Below, one piece after another: positions 54,289 through 63,151 of a stretch of DNA of 64,000 nucleotides (position 1 is its first letter; each line of letters begins with the position of its first letter). A model generated the notes under the pieces. That model was not told the DNA's origin. It saw only the letters and a program-made list of their open reading frames with translations, and searched no databases. A program made the translations under genes and the position numbers. Source of the DNA: Pseudomonadota bacterium (lineage in GTDB: Bacteria > Pseudomonadota > Gammaproteobacteria > Burkholderiales > Burkholderiaceae_C); contig JAKAXL010000001.1 of assembly GCA_021816585.1 (NCBI GenBank), positions 186,001 to 250,000 of the forward strand, written 5' to 3'.

Positions 54289-54945
54289 TCAGAACTGCAT
54301 CTCGGGCACGTTGTCCGGCACCACGAGGCGGCCGGCGGTCTTCGCCACGATCTCCTCCACCGGCACGCCGGGAGCGCGTTCCTTCAGCACGAAGGCGCCG
54401 TTGTCGATCTCCAGGTAGGCCAGGTCGGTCAGCACGCGGCGGATGCAGCCGGCGCCGGTCAGCGGCAGCGAGCAGCGCGGCAGCAGCTTGGATTCGCCGT
54501 TCTTCGACGCGTGGGTCATGACGACGATGATGTTGGCGGCACCGGCCACCAGGTCCATCGCGCCGCCCATGCCCTTGACCAGCTTGCCGGGGATCATCCA
54601 CGACGCGATGTTGCCTTCGACGTCGACCTCGAAGGCGCCCAGCACGGTCAGGTCGACATGCCCGCCGCGGATCATCGCGAAGGAATCGGCCGAGTCGAAG
54701 ATCGCCGCGCCGCGCCGCGCCGTGACGGTCTGCTTGCCGGCGTTGATCATGTCGGCGTCGACCTCGTCGTCGGTCGGGAACGGGCCCATGCCGAGCAGTC
54801 CGTTCTCGGACTGCAGCATGACGTCGATGCCCGGCGGGACGTAGTTGGCCACCAGCGTCGGAATGCCGATGCCCAGGTTGACGTAGTAGCCGTCGCGCAG
54901 CTCGCGTGCGACGCGTTGCGCCATTTGTTCACGTGTCAGGCTCAT
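54289..54945 (-). CDS. scoB: 3-oxoacid CoA-transferase subunit B
   Basis: Small-subunit partner of succinyl-CoA:3-ketoacid CoA-transferase, 218 residues. It has YYVNLGIGIPTLVANYVPP and the catalytic glutamate in MLQSENGLLGMGPF. GMGGAMDLVAGA and the closing YLEIDNGAFVLKE are typical of subunit B. It forms an operon with scoA just upstream. It activates ketoacids such as acetoacetate with CoA from succinyl-CoA. Confidence 0.94.
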   Translation of the reverse strand: MSLTREQMAQRVARELRDGYYVNLGIGIPTLVANYVPPGIDVMLQSENGLLGMGPFPTDDEVDADMINAGKQTVTARRGAAIFDSADSFAMIRGGHVDLTVLGAFEVDVEGNIASWMIPGKLVKGMGGAMDLVAGAANIIVVMTHASKNGESKLLPRCSLPLTGAGCIRRVLTDLAYLEIDNGAFVLKERAPGVPVEEIVAKTAGRLVVPDNVPEMQF

Positions 54946-54958
54946 CGCGGGGTCCCCT

Positions 54959-55663
54959 TCAGGCGGCGGCGCGCACCGTGCGCTGCTCGATGCGTTTTTC
55001 GAAGCTCCCCTGGATCACGCGGTCCACGTAGATGCCGGGGGTGTGGATCTGGGCGGGGTCGAGCTCGCCGGGCTCGACGATCTCCTCGACCTCGACCACG
55101 GTGATGCGCCCCGCGGACGCCGCCAGCGGGTTGAAGTTGCGCGCGGTGTGGCGATAGACGACGTTGCCGAAGTGGTCCGCCTTCCAGCCCTTGACGATGG
55201 CGAAGTCGCCGGTGATCGAGTTCTCGAGGATGTAGTTGCGGTCCCCGAAGCGGCGCACTTCCTTGCCCTCGGCCACCGGGGTGCCGTAGCCGGTGGCGGT
55301 GAAGAAGGCCGGGATGCCGGCGCCGCCGGCGCGCAGCTTCTCCGCCAGCGTGCCCTGCGGGGTCAGCTCGACCTCGATGTCGCCGGCCAGCAGCTGCTTC
55401 TCGAACAGCGCGTTCTCGCCCACGTAGGAAGCGATGACCTTGCGGATCTGGCGTTGCTCGAGCAGCACGCCGAGCCCGAAGCCGTCGACTCCGCAGTTGT
55501 TCGACACCACGGTCAGGCCGTGCGTGCCTCGGCGCCGGATCTCGGCGATCAGGTTCTCCGGGATGCCGCACAGCCCGAAGCCGCCGGCGATGACGGTCAT
55601 GCCGTCGCTGAGGCCCTCCAGGGCCTGCGCGTAGCTCTGTACGCGCTTGTCGAGTCCGCTCAT
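54959..55663 (-). CDS. scoA: 3-oxoacid CoA-transferase subunit A
   Basis: Subunit A of 234 residues. Family blocks: [53 protein letters not shown], and [22 protein letters not shown] precedes the ATG at 55663; the longer ORF in the track runs back into the divergent lysR gene. The gene starts 103 bp from that regulator. Confidence 0.94.
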   Translation of the reverse strand: MSGLDKRVQSYAQALEGLSDGMTVIAGGFGLCGIPENLIAEIRRRGTHGLTVVSNNCGVDGFGLGVLLEQRQIRKVIASYVGENALFEKQLLAGDIEVELTPQGTLAEKLRAGGAGIPAFFTATGYGTPVAEGKEVRRFGDRNYILENSITGDFAIVKGWKADHFGNVVYRHTARNFNPLAASAGRITVVEVEEIVEPGELDPAQIHTPGIYVDRVIQGSFEKRIEQRTVRAAA

Positions 55664-55766
55664 TGTGTCTCCTGTGGGAAGCAGCCAAGCATGACGATGG
55701 TCGCCGGGAATGGCGAATTTGTTAAATTGAATTTTTATTATAATTGATTTACTTTCTAAATACACG
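55664..55766. promoter_or_regulatory. AT-rich divergent promoter region of scoAB and lysR
   Basis: The gap is strikingly AT-rich for this genome. TATAAT occurs on both strands over nearly the same bases (55739-55744 plus, 55742-55737 minus), inside an imperfect palindrome (TAAATTGAATT ... TTGATTTA). This suggests face-to-face promoters with a LysR site between scoA and the regulator. The -35 boxes are weak on both strands. Confidence 0.6.
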
Positions 55767-56684
55767 ATGACCATCAAGCAGTTACGAGCGTTTCTCGCCG
55801 TCGCGCAGACCCTGAGCTTCGTGCAGGCCTGCGAGCGCCTGCACCTGTCGCAGCCCGCGCTGAGCCTGGCCATCAAGGCGCTGGAGGGCTCGCTGGGCGG
55901 CGCGCTGTTCGTGCGCAGCAGCCGCAGCGTGCAACTGACCCCGGAGGGCGAGGCGCTGCTGGCGATGGCCCCGCAACTGCTGGCCGACTGGGACAACGCG
56001 CGCGACTCGATGCGCCAGCATTTCGCGCTGGACATCGGCCGCGTGACCATCGCGGCGATCCCGTCCTTCGCCGGCAACCTGCTGCCGCGCGCGCTGGCGC
56101 GCTTCGTCGAGCGCCATCCGCGCATCGACGTGGCCATCCACGACGTCATCAACGAACACGTGCTGGACATGGTGCGGGGCGGGCGGGTCGAGCTCGGAAT
56201 CGCCTTCGAACCCTACCACCTGGAACGCCTGCGTTTCAGTCCTTTCTACACCGACCGCTTCGTCGCCGCGGTGCCGCCGGACAGCCGCCTGGCCGCGCGG
56301 GCGAGGATCGACTGGCAACAGCTGCTCGGCGAACGCTTCATCACGCTGCAGCGCCCGTCGGCGGTGCGCGTGCTGCTGGAGGACGCGCTGGCGGGCATGC
56401 GGCTCGAACTGCCGGTGGCCTTCGAGTGCCACCAGCTCGCAACCGTCGGGCGCATGGTCGCGCAGGGGCTCGGAGCCAGCGCGGTGCCGGGATTCTGCGT
56501 GCCGCAGATGACCGAGCTCGGCGCCTGCTGCAGGCCGCTGGCGCAACCCGTGATCGAGCGGCGCATCGGCCTGCTGATGCGCGAGGACCGCCGCCTGTCC
56601 ACCGCGGCGCAGGCGCTGTGCGAGGTGCTGCTGGGGATCGCCGACTGGGACTCGCTGGCCGGCTCCAGGGGGGCTGGCAGCTAG
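55767..56684 (+). CDS. LysR-family transcriptional regulator
   Basis: Regulator of 305 residues. The LysR DNA-binding domain ([33 protein letters not shown], in part, to [15 protein letters not shown]) is at the N-terminus and the effector domain starts at [19 protein letters not shown]. It is divergent from scoAB, the usual layout for a LysR activator of CoA-transferase genes. The AT-rich gap between them carries probable promoters for both. Confidence 0.92.
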   Translation: MTIKQLRAFLAVAQTLSFVQACERLHLSQPALSLAIKALEGSLGGALFVRSSRSVQLTPEGEALLAMAPQLLADWDNARDSMRQHFALDIGRVTIAAIPSFAGNLLPRALARFVERHPRIDVAIHDVINEHVLDMVRGGRVELGIAFEPYHLERLRFSPFYTDRFVAAVPPDSRLAARARIDWQQLLGERFITLQRPSAVRVLLEDALAGMRLELPVAFECHQLATVGRMVAQGLGASAVPGFCVPQMTELGACCRPLAQPVIERRIGLLMREDRRLSTAAQALCEVLLGIADWDSLAGSRGAGS

Positions 56685-56831
56685 CTGCCCACCGAGCGTG
56701 TCGACGAGTTCGCGGCGCCACGCCCGCGAAGCCGGCGGCTCCGGCGCGCCGTGCGAGACCCCGACCCCCGCATGGCCGCGCAACGCGTGGCCATGCCCAG
56801 CGGGGCGATGCCTGCGACAATGAACCGCGAC

Positions 56832-56891
56832 AGCTTGTGGACCAAGCGCTTGTGGTCCAACCGCTTGTGGTCCAACCGCTTGTGGTCCAAC
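56832..56891. repeat. 15-bp tandem repeat, 3 perfect and 1 diverged copy
   Basis: CGCTTGTGGTCCAAC is repeated without error at 56847-56861, 56862-56876 and 56877-56891. A diverged copy AGCTTGTGGACCAAG precedes it at 56832. The array ends about 40 bp before the MarC-family ribosome site. The unit length, a multiple of three, would encode RLWSN repeats, but no real gene covers it. Confidence 0.92.
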
Positions 56892-56944
56892 CGCACGGGC
56901 TGCGCGATGCCGCGTGCGCCCCTGCGACACGACAGGAGGTAGCG

Positions 56945-57583
56945 ATGTTCGATGCGGCATTTGCATTGAAGGTGTTCGCGGCGCTGTTCGCGATCATGAA
57001 TCCGATCGCCAACATCCCGGTGTTCCTGTCGCTGACGGAGGGCAGCAGCGACTCCGCCAAGCGGCGCACCGCGGCGGTCGCGCTGTTCGGCGTGAGCATC
57101 GGCTGCGTGATCGCGCTGGTCGCGGGGGCGGCGATCCTGCGCATGTTCGGAATCACCATCAACGACTTCCGGCTCGCCGGCGGCTTGCTGGTGCTGCTGA
57201 TCGCGCTGGACATGCTGCACGGCTCGACCAGCGCGCAGCACCATCCCGGGCAGACCGAACTCGCCGATCCGGACCCGGCGGCGGATGTGGCGGTGTATCC
57301 GCTGACCATTCCGTTGCTGGTCGGGCCGGGCACCATCGCCACGCTGATCGTGTTCGGGCAGACCGCGGCCGCGCAGGGGAGGATCCCCAGCCTGGTGGTC
57401 GGCGTGGCCGGATTTCTCGTGCTGCTCGGCTCGAGCCTGTTCGCCGCTCCCGCGATCGGCCACCATCTGTCGGCGAAGGTGACCGCGATCACCAAGCGGC
57501 TGATGGGCATGGTGCTGGCCGCGATCGCGATGGAAATGATGCTCGCCAGCCTGCAGGTGTTCCTGAAGGGCGTGCTGCACTGA
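56945..57583 (+). CDS. MarC-family integral membrane protein
   Basis: Inner-membrane protein of 212 residues with six predicted helices and the MarC signature FAALFAIMNPIANIPVFLSLTEG at the N-terminus. The later block VYPLTIPLLVGPGTIATLIV is equally diagnostic. A hydrophilic loop (HGSTSAQHHPGQTELADPDP) splits the two halves. The family's function is unsettled, and earlier links to antibiotic resistance were withdrawn. AGGAGGT just before the ATG decides the start. Confidence 0.93.
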   Translation: MFDAAFALKVFAALFAIMNPIANIPVFLSLTEGSSDSAKRRTAAVALFGVSIGCVIALVAGAAILRMFGITINDFRLAGGLLVLLIALDMLHGSTSAQHHPGQTELADPDPAADVAVYPLTIPLLVGPGTIATLIVFGQTAAAQGRIPSLVVGVAGFLVLLGSSLFAAPAIGHHLSAKVTAITKRLMGMVLAAIAMEMMLASLQVFLKGVLH

Positions 57584-57634
57584 GCCCTGACGTGGCCGCT
57601 GCCGTGGCGGGCAGCCGCGGGCGGCGGCTGCGCG

Positions 57635-57874
57635 CTACGAGGTCGCGGTGCGCCGCTCCAGGTGGCGGAACACGATGCGCCCCTTGCTGAGGTCGTAGGG
57701 CGACAGTTCCAGCGACACGTTGTCGCCCGCCAGGATGCGGATGTGGTGCTTGCGCATCTTGCCCGCGCTGTAGGCGACGAGTTCGTGCCCGTTCTCCAGC
57801 GTCACGCGGTAACGCGAGTCGGGCAGGACCTCGTTGACGACTCCGCGCATTTCGATCAGTTCCTCTTTCGGCAT
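57635..57874 (-). CDS. infA: Translation initiation factor IF-1
   Basis: Small OB-fold protein of 79 residues that occupies the ribosomal A site during initiation. [24 protein letters not shown] and [24 protein letters not shown] are clear IF-1 segments. AAGGAG precedes the ATG, 19 codons inside the ORF given in the track. It stands alone here, away from ribosomal protein genes; betaproteobacteria often carry such a second copy. The acidic/basic C-terminal tail [10 protein letters not shown] differs from the canonical copy. Confidence 0.94.
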   Translation of the reverse strand: MPKEELIEMRGVVNEVLPDSRYRVTLENGHELVAYSAGKMRKHHIRILAGDNVSLELSPYDLSKGRIVFRHLERRTATS

Positions 57875-57991
57875 GGGGCTCCTTGGGTTCGAGCGGCGCT
57901 GCGTGCGGCTGCCATGACGGCGCTGGCGCACCGGGGAAACCCTGAAATTCTAGCTCCGGCCCGCACCCCCGTCGCAAGGCCCGCTGGTAAT

Positions 57992-58029
57992 CCTCCATAG
58001 GGAATCCACGCCTCCATAGGGAATCCACG
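57992..58029. repeat. 19-bp tandem duplication
   Basis: CCTCCATAGGGAATCCACG occurs twice head to tail (57992-58010 and 58011-58029) in the 277-bp gap between infA and the sulfite dehydrogenase gene. The copies are identical. Confidence 0.92.
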
Positions 58030-58062
58030 CGTTACATCGACCCCCGGCAACGATACGTTACG

Positions 58063-58085
58063 CCCCGATACCAACCGTATCGGGG
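58063..58085. promoter_or_regulatory. 9-bp inverted repeat upstream of sorA
   Basis: CCCCGATAC-CAACC-GTATCGGGG is a perfect 9-bp stem with a 5-base loop, 66 bp before the sulfite dehydrogenase ATG. A nearby CGATACGTTACG shares the GATAC core. It has no U-tract on either strand, so an operator or leader hairpin is more likely than a terminator. Confidence 0.55.
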
Positions 58086-58151
58086 TTCGCGAGGCTCGCC
58101 GCGTCCGTGCACCCCCCGCATTTCGCGGCAGTGCCAAGGAGGGGACTTGTC

Positions 58152-59429
58152 ATGCACGATTCGATGCACCGAAGAAGAGTGCTGGGGATGATCGGAGCCG
58201 GTGCCGCGGCGTGGACCGCGAGCCCGGCTCTGGCCGTCGTGTCGACCCAGGCCGGGACGGCCCAGGACGCCTTCACCGGTCCGGGGCCCAACCCGTACTG
58301 GAACGGGGTCGGGCCCTACGTCAGCTATCCGCAGAAGCTGCCGCTGCAGCGGCTCACCGACCGCTCGATCCAGCTCGAGACGCCGCGCCAGTATTTCCGC
58401 GAGGCGTTCACGCCGAATGCCGCCTTTTTCGTGCGCTACCACCTGTCGTCGACTCCGAACGCGATCGATCTGGCGACCTGGCGACTGCGCCTGGAGGGGG
58501 CCTTCAAGCGTCCGGTGGAGTTCTCGCTGCAGCAGCTGGTGCGCGAGTTCAAGCCGGTGAACGTCGCCGCCGTGAACCAGTGCTCGGGCAATTCGCGCAG
58601 CCGGTTCCAGCCGCGCGTGCCCGGCGGACAGTGGGGCAACGGCGCGATGGGCAACGCGATGTGGACCGGCGTGCGCCTGCGTGACCTGCTGGAGCGCGCA
58701 GGGATCGGGCGCGACGTGAGCTGGATCCAGTTCGAAGGACTGGACCATGGCGTGGGGCCGGCGGACAAGCCCTCCGGGCGCTTCATGAAGTCGCTGCCGG
58801 CGCACGACCCGGCACTGGACCGCGCGGTGATCGCCTTCCTGATGAACGGAGAGCCGCTGCCGATGCTCAACGGCTTCCCGGTGCGCATGGTGGTGCCGGG
58901 CAAGTTCGCCACCTACTGGACCAAGCACCTGAGCTTCATCCGCGCGCTGACCCACGAGGACGAAAACTTCTGGATGAAGCCGGCCTACCGCATCCCCGAC
59001 ACTCCCAACGGAGACACGACCCCGCAGGACATCGCGTCGGGCAAGGTCAAGAGCGTTCCCATCGGCACCGTGGACATGCCGGTGCGCTCGTTCATCGTCG
59101 ACCCGGACGGCAGCGCTCCGCTGGTGCAGGGCATGCCGTCGCTGATCCGCGGCGTGGCCTTCAGCGGTCACGGTGCGGTGGTGAAGGTCGAGGTGTCGAC
59201 CGACGCGGGCAAGACCTGGAGTCGCGCCAGGCTCGGCGCGAACCACGGCCCGTACTCGTTCCGTACCTACGAGCACGCGTGGACCCCGCAGGCCGCCGGA
59301 CGCTACACGCTGGCGGTGCGCGCCACCGACAAGGCCGGCAACGTGCAGACCGACCACGGGGTGTGGAACCCCGGGGGCTATCTGTGGAATCGCATCGAAC
59401 GCCAGGACGTCACCGTCCTGCGCGCCTGA
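58152..59429 (+). CDS. sorA: Sulfite dehydrogenase, molybdopterin subunit (SorA-like)
   Basis: Periplasmic molybdenum enzyme oxidising sulfite to sulfate, 425 residues. A twin-arginine signal (HRRRVLGMIGAGAAAW ... ALA) agrees with export of a folded cofactor protein. The molybdenum ligand cysteine is in AAVNQCSGNSRSRF; the dimerisation domain starts near residue 290. It is followed 15 bp later by a c-type cytochrome gene, the SorAB arrangement. SoxC and other members of the family are close relatives, but no other sox gene is present. AGGAGG precedes the ATG. Confidence 0.9.
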   Translation: MHDSMHRRRVLGMIGAGAAAWTASPALAVVSTQAGTAQDAFTGPGPNPYWNGVGPYVSYPQKLPLQRLTDRSIQLETPRQYFREAFTPNAAFFVRYHLSSTPNAIDLATWRLRLEGAFKRPVEFSLQQLVREFKPVNVAAVNQCSGNSRSRFQPRVPGGQWGNGAMGNAMWTGVRLRDLLERAGIGRDVSWIQFEGLDHGVGPADKPSGRFMKSLPAHDPALDRAVIAFLMNGEPLPMLNGFPVRMVVPGKFATYWTKHLSFIRALTHEDENFWMKPAYRIPDTPNGDTTPQDIASGKVKSVPIGTVDMPVRSFIVDPDGSAPLVQGMPSLIRGVAFSGHGAVVKVEVSTDAGKTWSRARLGANHGPYSFRTYEHAWTPQAAGRYTLAVRATDKAGNVQTDHGVWNPGGYLWNRIERQDVTVLRA

Positions 59430-59444
59430 ACGAAAGGAGCCGCG

Positions 59445-59873
59445 ATGAACATCCGACGCAAGGCCCTGAGCGCCTCCGCGCTGCTTGCCGCGCTGCTTTG
59501 CTGTGCCGCGGCGACGGCGCAGGAACGCCCCGGACTGCTGTCCGCGGGCGACTACGCCGAAGGCACGCTGGGCATGGCGCAGCAACCGGCGCGCGTGGCG
59601 CCGCAACCCGGCAGCGTGTACCAGGTGGGCAAATGGCCCACCTACACCGCCGATCTGGCGCCCGGCAAGGGGCGCGACACGGTGGTGGGCAACTGCAGCA
59701 TGTGCCACAGCGTGACCTACATCACGATGCAGCCGCCGTTGCCCGCCGCGACGTGGAAGGCCGAGGTGCACAAGATGATCGCCGTCATGGGGGCGCCGAT
59801 CCAGCCGGCCGCGGAGCAGGAGATCGTCGAGTACCTGCAGCAGCACTACACGCCGGAGACACGCAAACCTTGA
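59445..59873 (+). CDS. sorB: Cytochrome c subunit of sulfite dehydrogenase (SorB-like)
   Basis: Exported c-type cytochrome of 142 residues. A signal peptide (RKALSASALLAALLCCAAATA) is followed by one heme-binding motif CSMCH near residue 86. A methionine for the axial ligand lies in KMIAVMGAPI. It takes electrons from the molybdenum subunit encoded just before it. AAAGGAG precedes the ATG. Confidence 0.9.
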   Translation: MNIRRKALSASALLAALLCCAAATAQERPGLLSAGDYAEGTLGMAQQPARVAPQPGSVYQVGKWPTYTADLAPGKGRDTVVGNCSMCHSVTYITMQPPLPAATWKAEVHKMIAVMGAPIQPAAEQEIVEYLQQHYTPETRKP

Positions 59874-59952
59874 TGATGGAGCGGGCCGCGCGCACTGCGT
59901 GCGCGGCTGCCGCCCCGCTCCCCGGAGGGGGCGGGGCGGTTATGCTTGGCGC

Positions 59953-60273
59953 ATGCGCCGCGTCGACTCCGCCCCGAACCTGGCCCTGGCCACGCTGTGG
60001 GCCGATGCGTTGAGTGCGGTGGGCATCGAGGCGCGCGTGTTCTCGCGCTACCTGTCGAGCATTGCCGGGGAGATTCCTCCCAGCGAGGCGCAGCCGACGA
60101 TCTGGGTGCTCGACGACGACGACCTCGACCGCGCCCGCGCGCTGCTGCTGGAACTGCGCCGTCCGCCGCGCGGACCGGGGTGGGCCTGCGCCGACTGCGG
60201 CGAGCGCCACGGCCCGCAGTTCGCGCAATGCTGGAACTGCGGGGCCGCGCGCCGCGACCCGGATCGCGGGTAG
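59953..60273 (+). CDS. DUF2007-domain protein with C-terminal zinc ribbon
   Basis: Protein of 106 residues. The first 70 residues match the DUF2007 (putative signal-transducing) fold: LALATLWADALSAVGIEARVF and PTIWVLDDDDLDRARALLLEL. The tail is a four-cysteine zinc ribbon (CADCGERHGPQFAQCWNCG). The ATG giving MRRVDSAPN is favoured over the track start. It is convergent with hpd. The function is unknown. Confidence 0.82.
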   Translation: MRRVDSAPNLALATLWADALSAVGIEARVFSRYLSSIAGEIPPSEAQPTIWVLDDDDLDRARALLLELRRPPRGPGWACADCGERHGPQFAQCWNCGAARRDPDRG

Positions 60274-60301
60274 ACGCCGCGCGCCGGCGCCGGCTGCCGG
60301 C

Positions 60302-61381
60302 TCAGCCGGCGCCCTGGATCACGCCGCGGCGGATCTGGTCGCGCTCCATCGACTCGAACAGCGCCTTGAAGTTGCCCTCGCCGAAGCCTTCGTCGGCCTT
60401 GCGCTGGATGAACTCGAAGAACACCGGGCCGAGCAGGGTGCGCGAGAAGATCTGCAGCAGCAGGCGCTTGTCGCCGCCGCGGGTCGAGCCGTCGAGTAGG
60501 ATGCCGCGCGCGCGCAGGCGGTCCACCGGCTCGCCGTGCCCGGGCAGGCGTTCCTCGAGCATCTCGTAGTAGATGTCGTTGGGCGCGGTCATCAGTTCGA
60601 TGCCGGCCGCGCGCAGCGCATCGACGGTGGCCATCAGGTCGTCGCTCAGCAGCGCGACGTGCTGGATCCCCTCGCCGTTGAACTGCATCAGGAATTCCTC
60701 GATCTGGCCGCTGCCGCCGGCGGCTTCCTCGTTCAGCGGAATGCGGATGAGTCCGTCGGGGGCCGACATCGCGCGACTGGTCAGGCCGGTGTATTCGCCC
60801 TTGATGTCGAAGTAGCGGATCTCGCGGAAGTTGAAGATCTTCTCGTAGAAGCCCGCCCAGAACCCGATGCGCCCGCGATACACGTTGTGGGTCAGGTGGT
60901 CGATGTACTTCAGGCCGTGGCCGCGCGGGTGGCGCTCGACGCCCTCGACCCATTCGAAGTCGATGTCGTAGATGCTCCTGCCGTCGTCGAAGCGGTCGAT
61001 CAGGTACAGCGGGGCGCCGCCGATGCCCTTGATCGCCGGCAGGCGCAGCTCCATCGGCCCGGTCGGGATGTCGATCGGCTGCGCGCCCAGCTCCAGCGCG
61101 CGCGCGTAGGCGGCGTGCGCGTCGTGCACGCGAAACGCCAGCCCGCAGGCGCTGGGTCCGTGCTCGGCGGCGAAGTACGCCGCCAGGCTGCGCGGCTCGC
61201 GGTTGACGATGAAATTGATGTCCCCCTGGCGCCACAGCTGCACGTCCTTGCTGCGGTGCCGGGCGACCAGCGTGAAGCCCATTTTCTCGAACAGGGGTTC
61301 GAGGACGTCGGGGATCGGGGAGGCGAATTCGACGAATTCGAATCCGCACAATCCCATCGGATTGTCGTAGAGGTCAGGCAT
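60302..61381 (-). CDS. hpd: 4-hydroxyphenylpyruvate dioxygenase
   Basis: Fe(II) dioxygenase of 359 residues converting 4-hydroxyphenylpyruvate to homogentisate in tyrosine degradation. The iron ligands can be placed in YIDHLTHNV (His), GIQHVALLS (His) and [11 protein letters not shown] (Glu). The final helix motif [15 protein letters not shown] is conserved. It is a single gene here; no homogentisate dioxygenase or fumarylacetoacetase is adjacent. Confidence 0.96.
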   Translation of the reverse strand: MPDLYDNPMGLCGFEFVEFASPIPDVLEPLFEKMGFTLVARHRSKDVQLWRQGDINFIVNREPRSLAAYFAAEHGPSACGLAFRVHDAHAAYARALELGAQPIDIPTGPMELRLPAIKGIGGAPLYLIDRFDDGRSIYDIDFEWVEGVERHPRGHGLKYIDHLTHNVYRGRIGFWAGFYEKIFNFREIRYFDIKGEYTGLTSRAMSAPDGLIRIPLNEEAAGGSGQIEEFLMQFNGEGIQHVALLSDDLMATVDALRAAGIELMTAPNDIYYEMLEERLPGHGEPVDRLRARGILLDGSTRGGDKRLLLQIFSRTLLGPVFFEFIQRKADEGFGEGNFKALFESMERDQIRRGVIQGAG

Positions 61382-61541
61382 GTCGGGTTCCTGCGTGAAT
61401 CGGTGGGTTCATCGGACGCCGGCGCGGCCGCGCCGGCGCAAGGCCGGGCGCGGCGCCGGCGGCGCGCCGGGGCGCCCGCGCACGCTGCGCGCCAGATGAA
61501 TGCCGATGATCAGGACCTGGATGCTCATGTCGGCGTACAGG

Positions 61542-63107
61542 CTACCACTGCCCGAAAAACACTCCCGCCCGCTTGTGCGCCGCGGTTCCGCGCTCGACCA
61601 TGTCCTCGTCGATGGTGGTGCGGCGCTTGCGCCGCGCCAGCCAGTCCAGCAGGCGCTCGCGCATGCGCTGGCGCACGGCCTCGGTCGAGGGCTCGCGCCC
61701 GAGGTCGCACATTTCCTGCGGGTCGGCCTGCAGGTCGTAGAGCTGCTCGGGCTCGTCGAGCCAGTACACGTAGCGCCAGCGCGCGTCGCGGCAGGAATAG
61801 GCCCGCGCATTCTGCGTGGACTTGCCCAGCCTGCGCCGCGCGTCCTTGAAACTGTAGTCCAGCTCGGAAAACACCGTGTCGCGCCAGTCCTGCGGCGCCT
61901 GCGCGGATCCGTGCAGCAGCGGCAGCAGGCTGCGCCCCTCGACGCGGTGGGCCGGCGCCGCCAGCCCCAGCGACTCCAGGATGGTCGGCACGATGTCGAC
62001 GCTTTCCACCATGCGCTGCTCGACCCCACCGCGGCTGGAGTCGGCCGCTGCCGACGGGTCGGCGACGATCAGCGGCACGCGCTGGATCATGTCGTAGAAC
62101 AGTTCCTTCTCCCCCAGCCAGTGGTCGCCGAGGAAGTCCCCATGGTCCGAGCACAGGATCACCAGCGTGTCGCGCAGCACGCCGAGCCGGTCCATGTGCT
62201 CGAACAGCCGCCCCAGGTGGGTGTCGAGCTGCTCGATCAGCCCCTGGTAGGCCGGGCGCACCACGCGCACGCATTCGTCCATCGAGAAGCTGCGGCTTTC
62301 CTCGCTGGCGCGGTAGGCCTGCAGCACCGGGTGCGCGTCGCGCAGTTCCTCGCGGCTGCGCAGCACCGGCAGGCATTGGTCCGCCGTGTAGGCGGCGTGG
62401 TACGGGGCCGGCGCCATGTACGGCCAGTGCGGCTTGACGTAGCTCAGGTGCAGCACCCACGGGCGCTCGGCCATGTCGCCGATGAAGCGCATGGCCTGGT
62501 CGGTCATGTAGGCGGTTTCCGAGTGCTCCTCGCGAACCCGCGCCGGCAGGTGCACGTTGCGCATGTGCCAGCCCGACTGCACGCGGCCCTGCGCGTCGAC
62601 CCCGGAGATCACGTAGTCGGTCCACGGGTCGGCGCTGTCGTAGCCGTGCGTGCGCAGGAAGGCGGGGTAGCCGGACTCGTCGCCCGGAGCATGGTGGCCG
62701 TCGTAGCGGTCGAGTTCGCGAAAGCCGCCGCCGGCCAGCAGCCGGCCGAGTTCGCTGCCGCCGTCCAGGTGCAGCCGGCGCAGCCCGTCGTGGTCGGGCA
62801 TGACGTGGGTCTTGCCGGCCAGCGCCAGCTCCAGCCCGGCGTCGCGCAGGTATTCGCCCAGCGTGACCTCGCCGATCGACAGCGGCACCCGGTTCCAGGT
62901 CGCGCCGTGGCTGGCCGCGTAGCGCCCGGTGTAGTAGCTCATGCGGGACGGGCCGCATACGCCGGAGTTCACGTAGGCCTGCTCGAAGCGCACGCCGCGG
63001 CGCGCCAGCGCGTCGATGTTGGGCGTGCGCAGGTAGGGATGTCCGTAGCAGGCCAGGTGGTCCCGGCGCAGCTGGTCGGCCATGATGAAAAGCACGTTGC
63101 GAACCAA
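61542..63107 (-). CDS. Sulfatase, type I (formylglycine-dependent), choline-sulfatase-like
   Basis: Sulfate-ester hydrolase of about 521 residues without a signal peptide. The activation motif CGPSR (in SGVCGPSRMSYYTGRY) carries the cysteine converted to formylglycine. Metal and substrate segments are FIMADQLRRDHL at the N-terminus and LCSDHGDFLGDHWLGEKE. I start at a TTG giving (M)VRNVLFIMADQ, with GGAG at 8 bases; the internal ATG would cut the first metal-binding strand. It is followed, in transcription order, by hpd after 160 bp, and preceded by an amino-acid ABC ATPase gene. Confidence 0.87.
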   Translation of the reverse strand: MVRNVLFIMADQLRRDHLACYGHPYLRTPNIDALARRGVRFEQAYVNSGVCGPSRMSYYTGRYAASHGATWNRVPLSIGEVTLGEYLRDAGLELALAGKTHVMPDHDGLRRLHLDGGSELGRLLAGGGFRELDRYDGHHAPGDESGYPAFLRTHGYDSADPWTDYVISGVDAQGRVQSGWHMRNVHLPARVREEHSETAYMTDQAMRFIGDMAERPWVLHLSYVKPHWPYMAPAPYHAAYTADQCLPVLRSREELRDAHPVLQAYRASEESRSFSMDECVRVVRPAYQGLIEQLDTHLGRLFEHMDRLGVLRDTLVILCSDHGDFLGDHWLGEKELFYDMIQRVPLIVADPSAAADSSRGGVEQRMVESVDIVPTILESLGLAAPAHRVEGRSLLPLLHGSAQAPQDWRDTVFSELDYSFKDARRRLGKSTQNARAYSCRDARWRYVYWLDEPEQLYDLQADPQEMCDLGREPSTEAVRQRMRERLLDWLARRKRRTTIDEDMVERGTAAHKRAGVFFGQW

Positions 63108-63151
63108 GATGCGGGCTCCGACGGTGAATCCGGACGAAAGGGGAGGCAGGC

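Noticed and set aside
56832-56891. CRISPR-like array
   Set aside because: Units are contiguous without spacers and only 15 bp long; this is a simple tandem repeat.
60286-60313. Hairpin GGCGCCGGC-N10-GCCGGCGCC between the convergent DUF2007 and hpd genes
   Set aside because: The stem is perfect but has no U-tract and runs into hpd codons; in DNA this GC-rich it may be chance.
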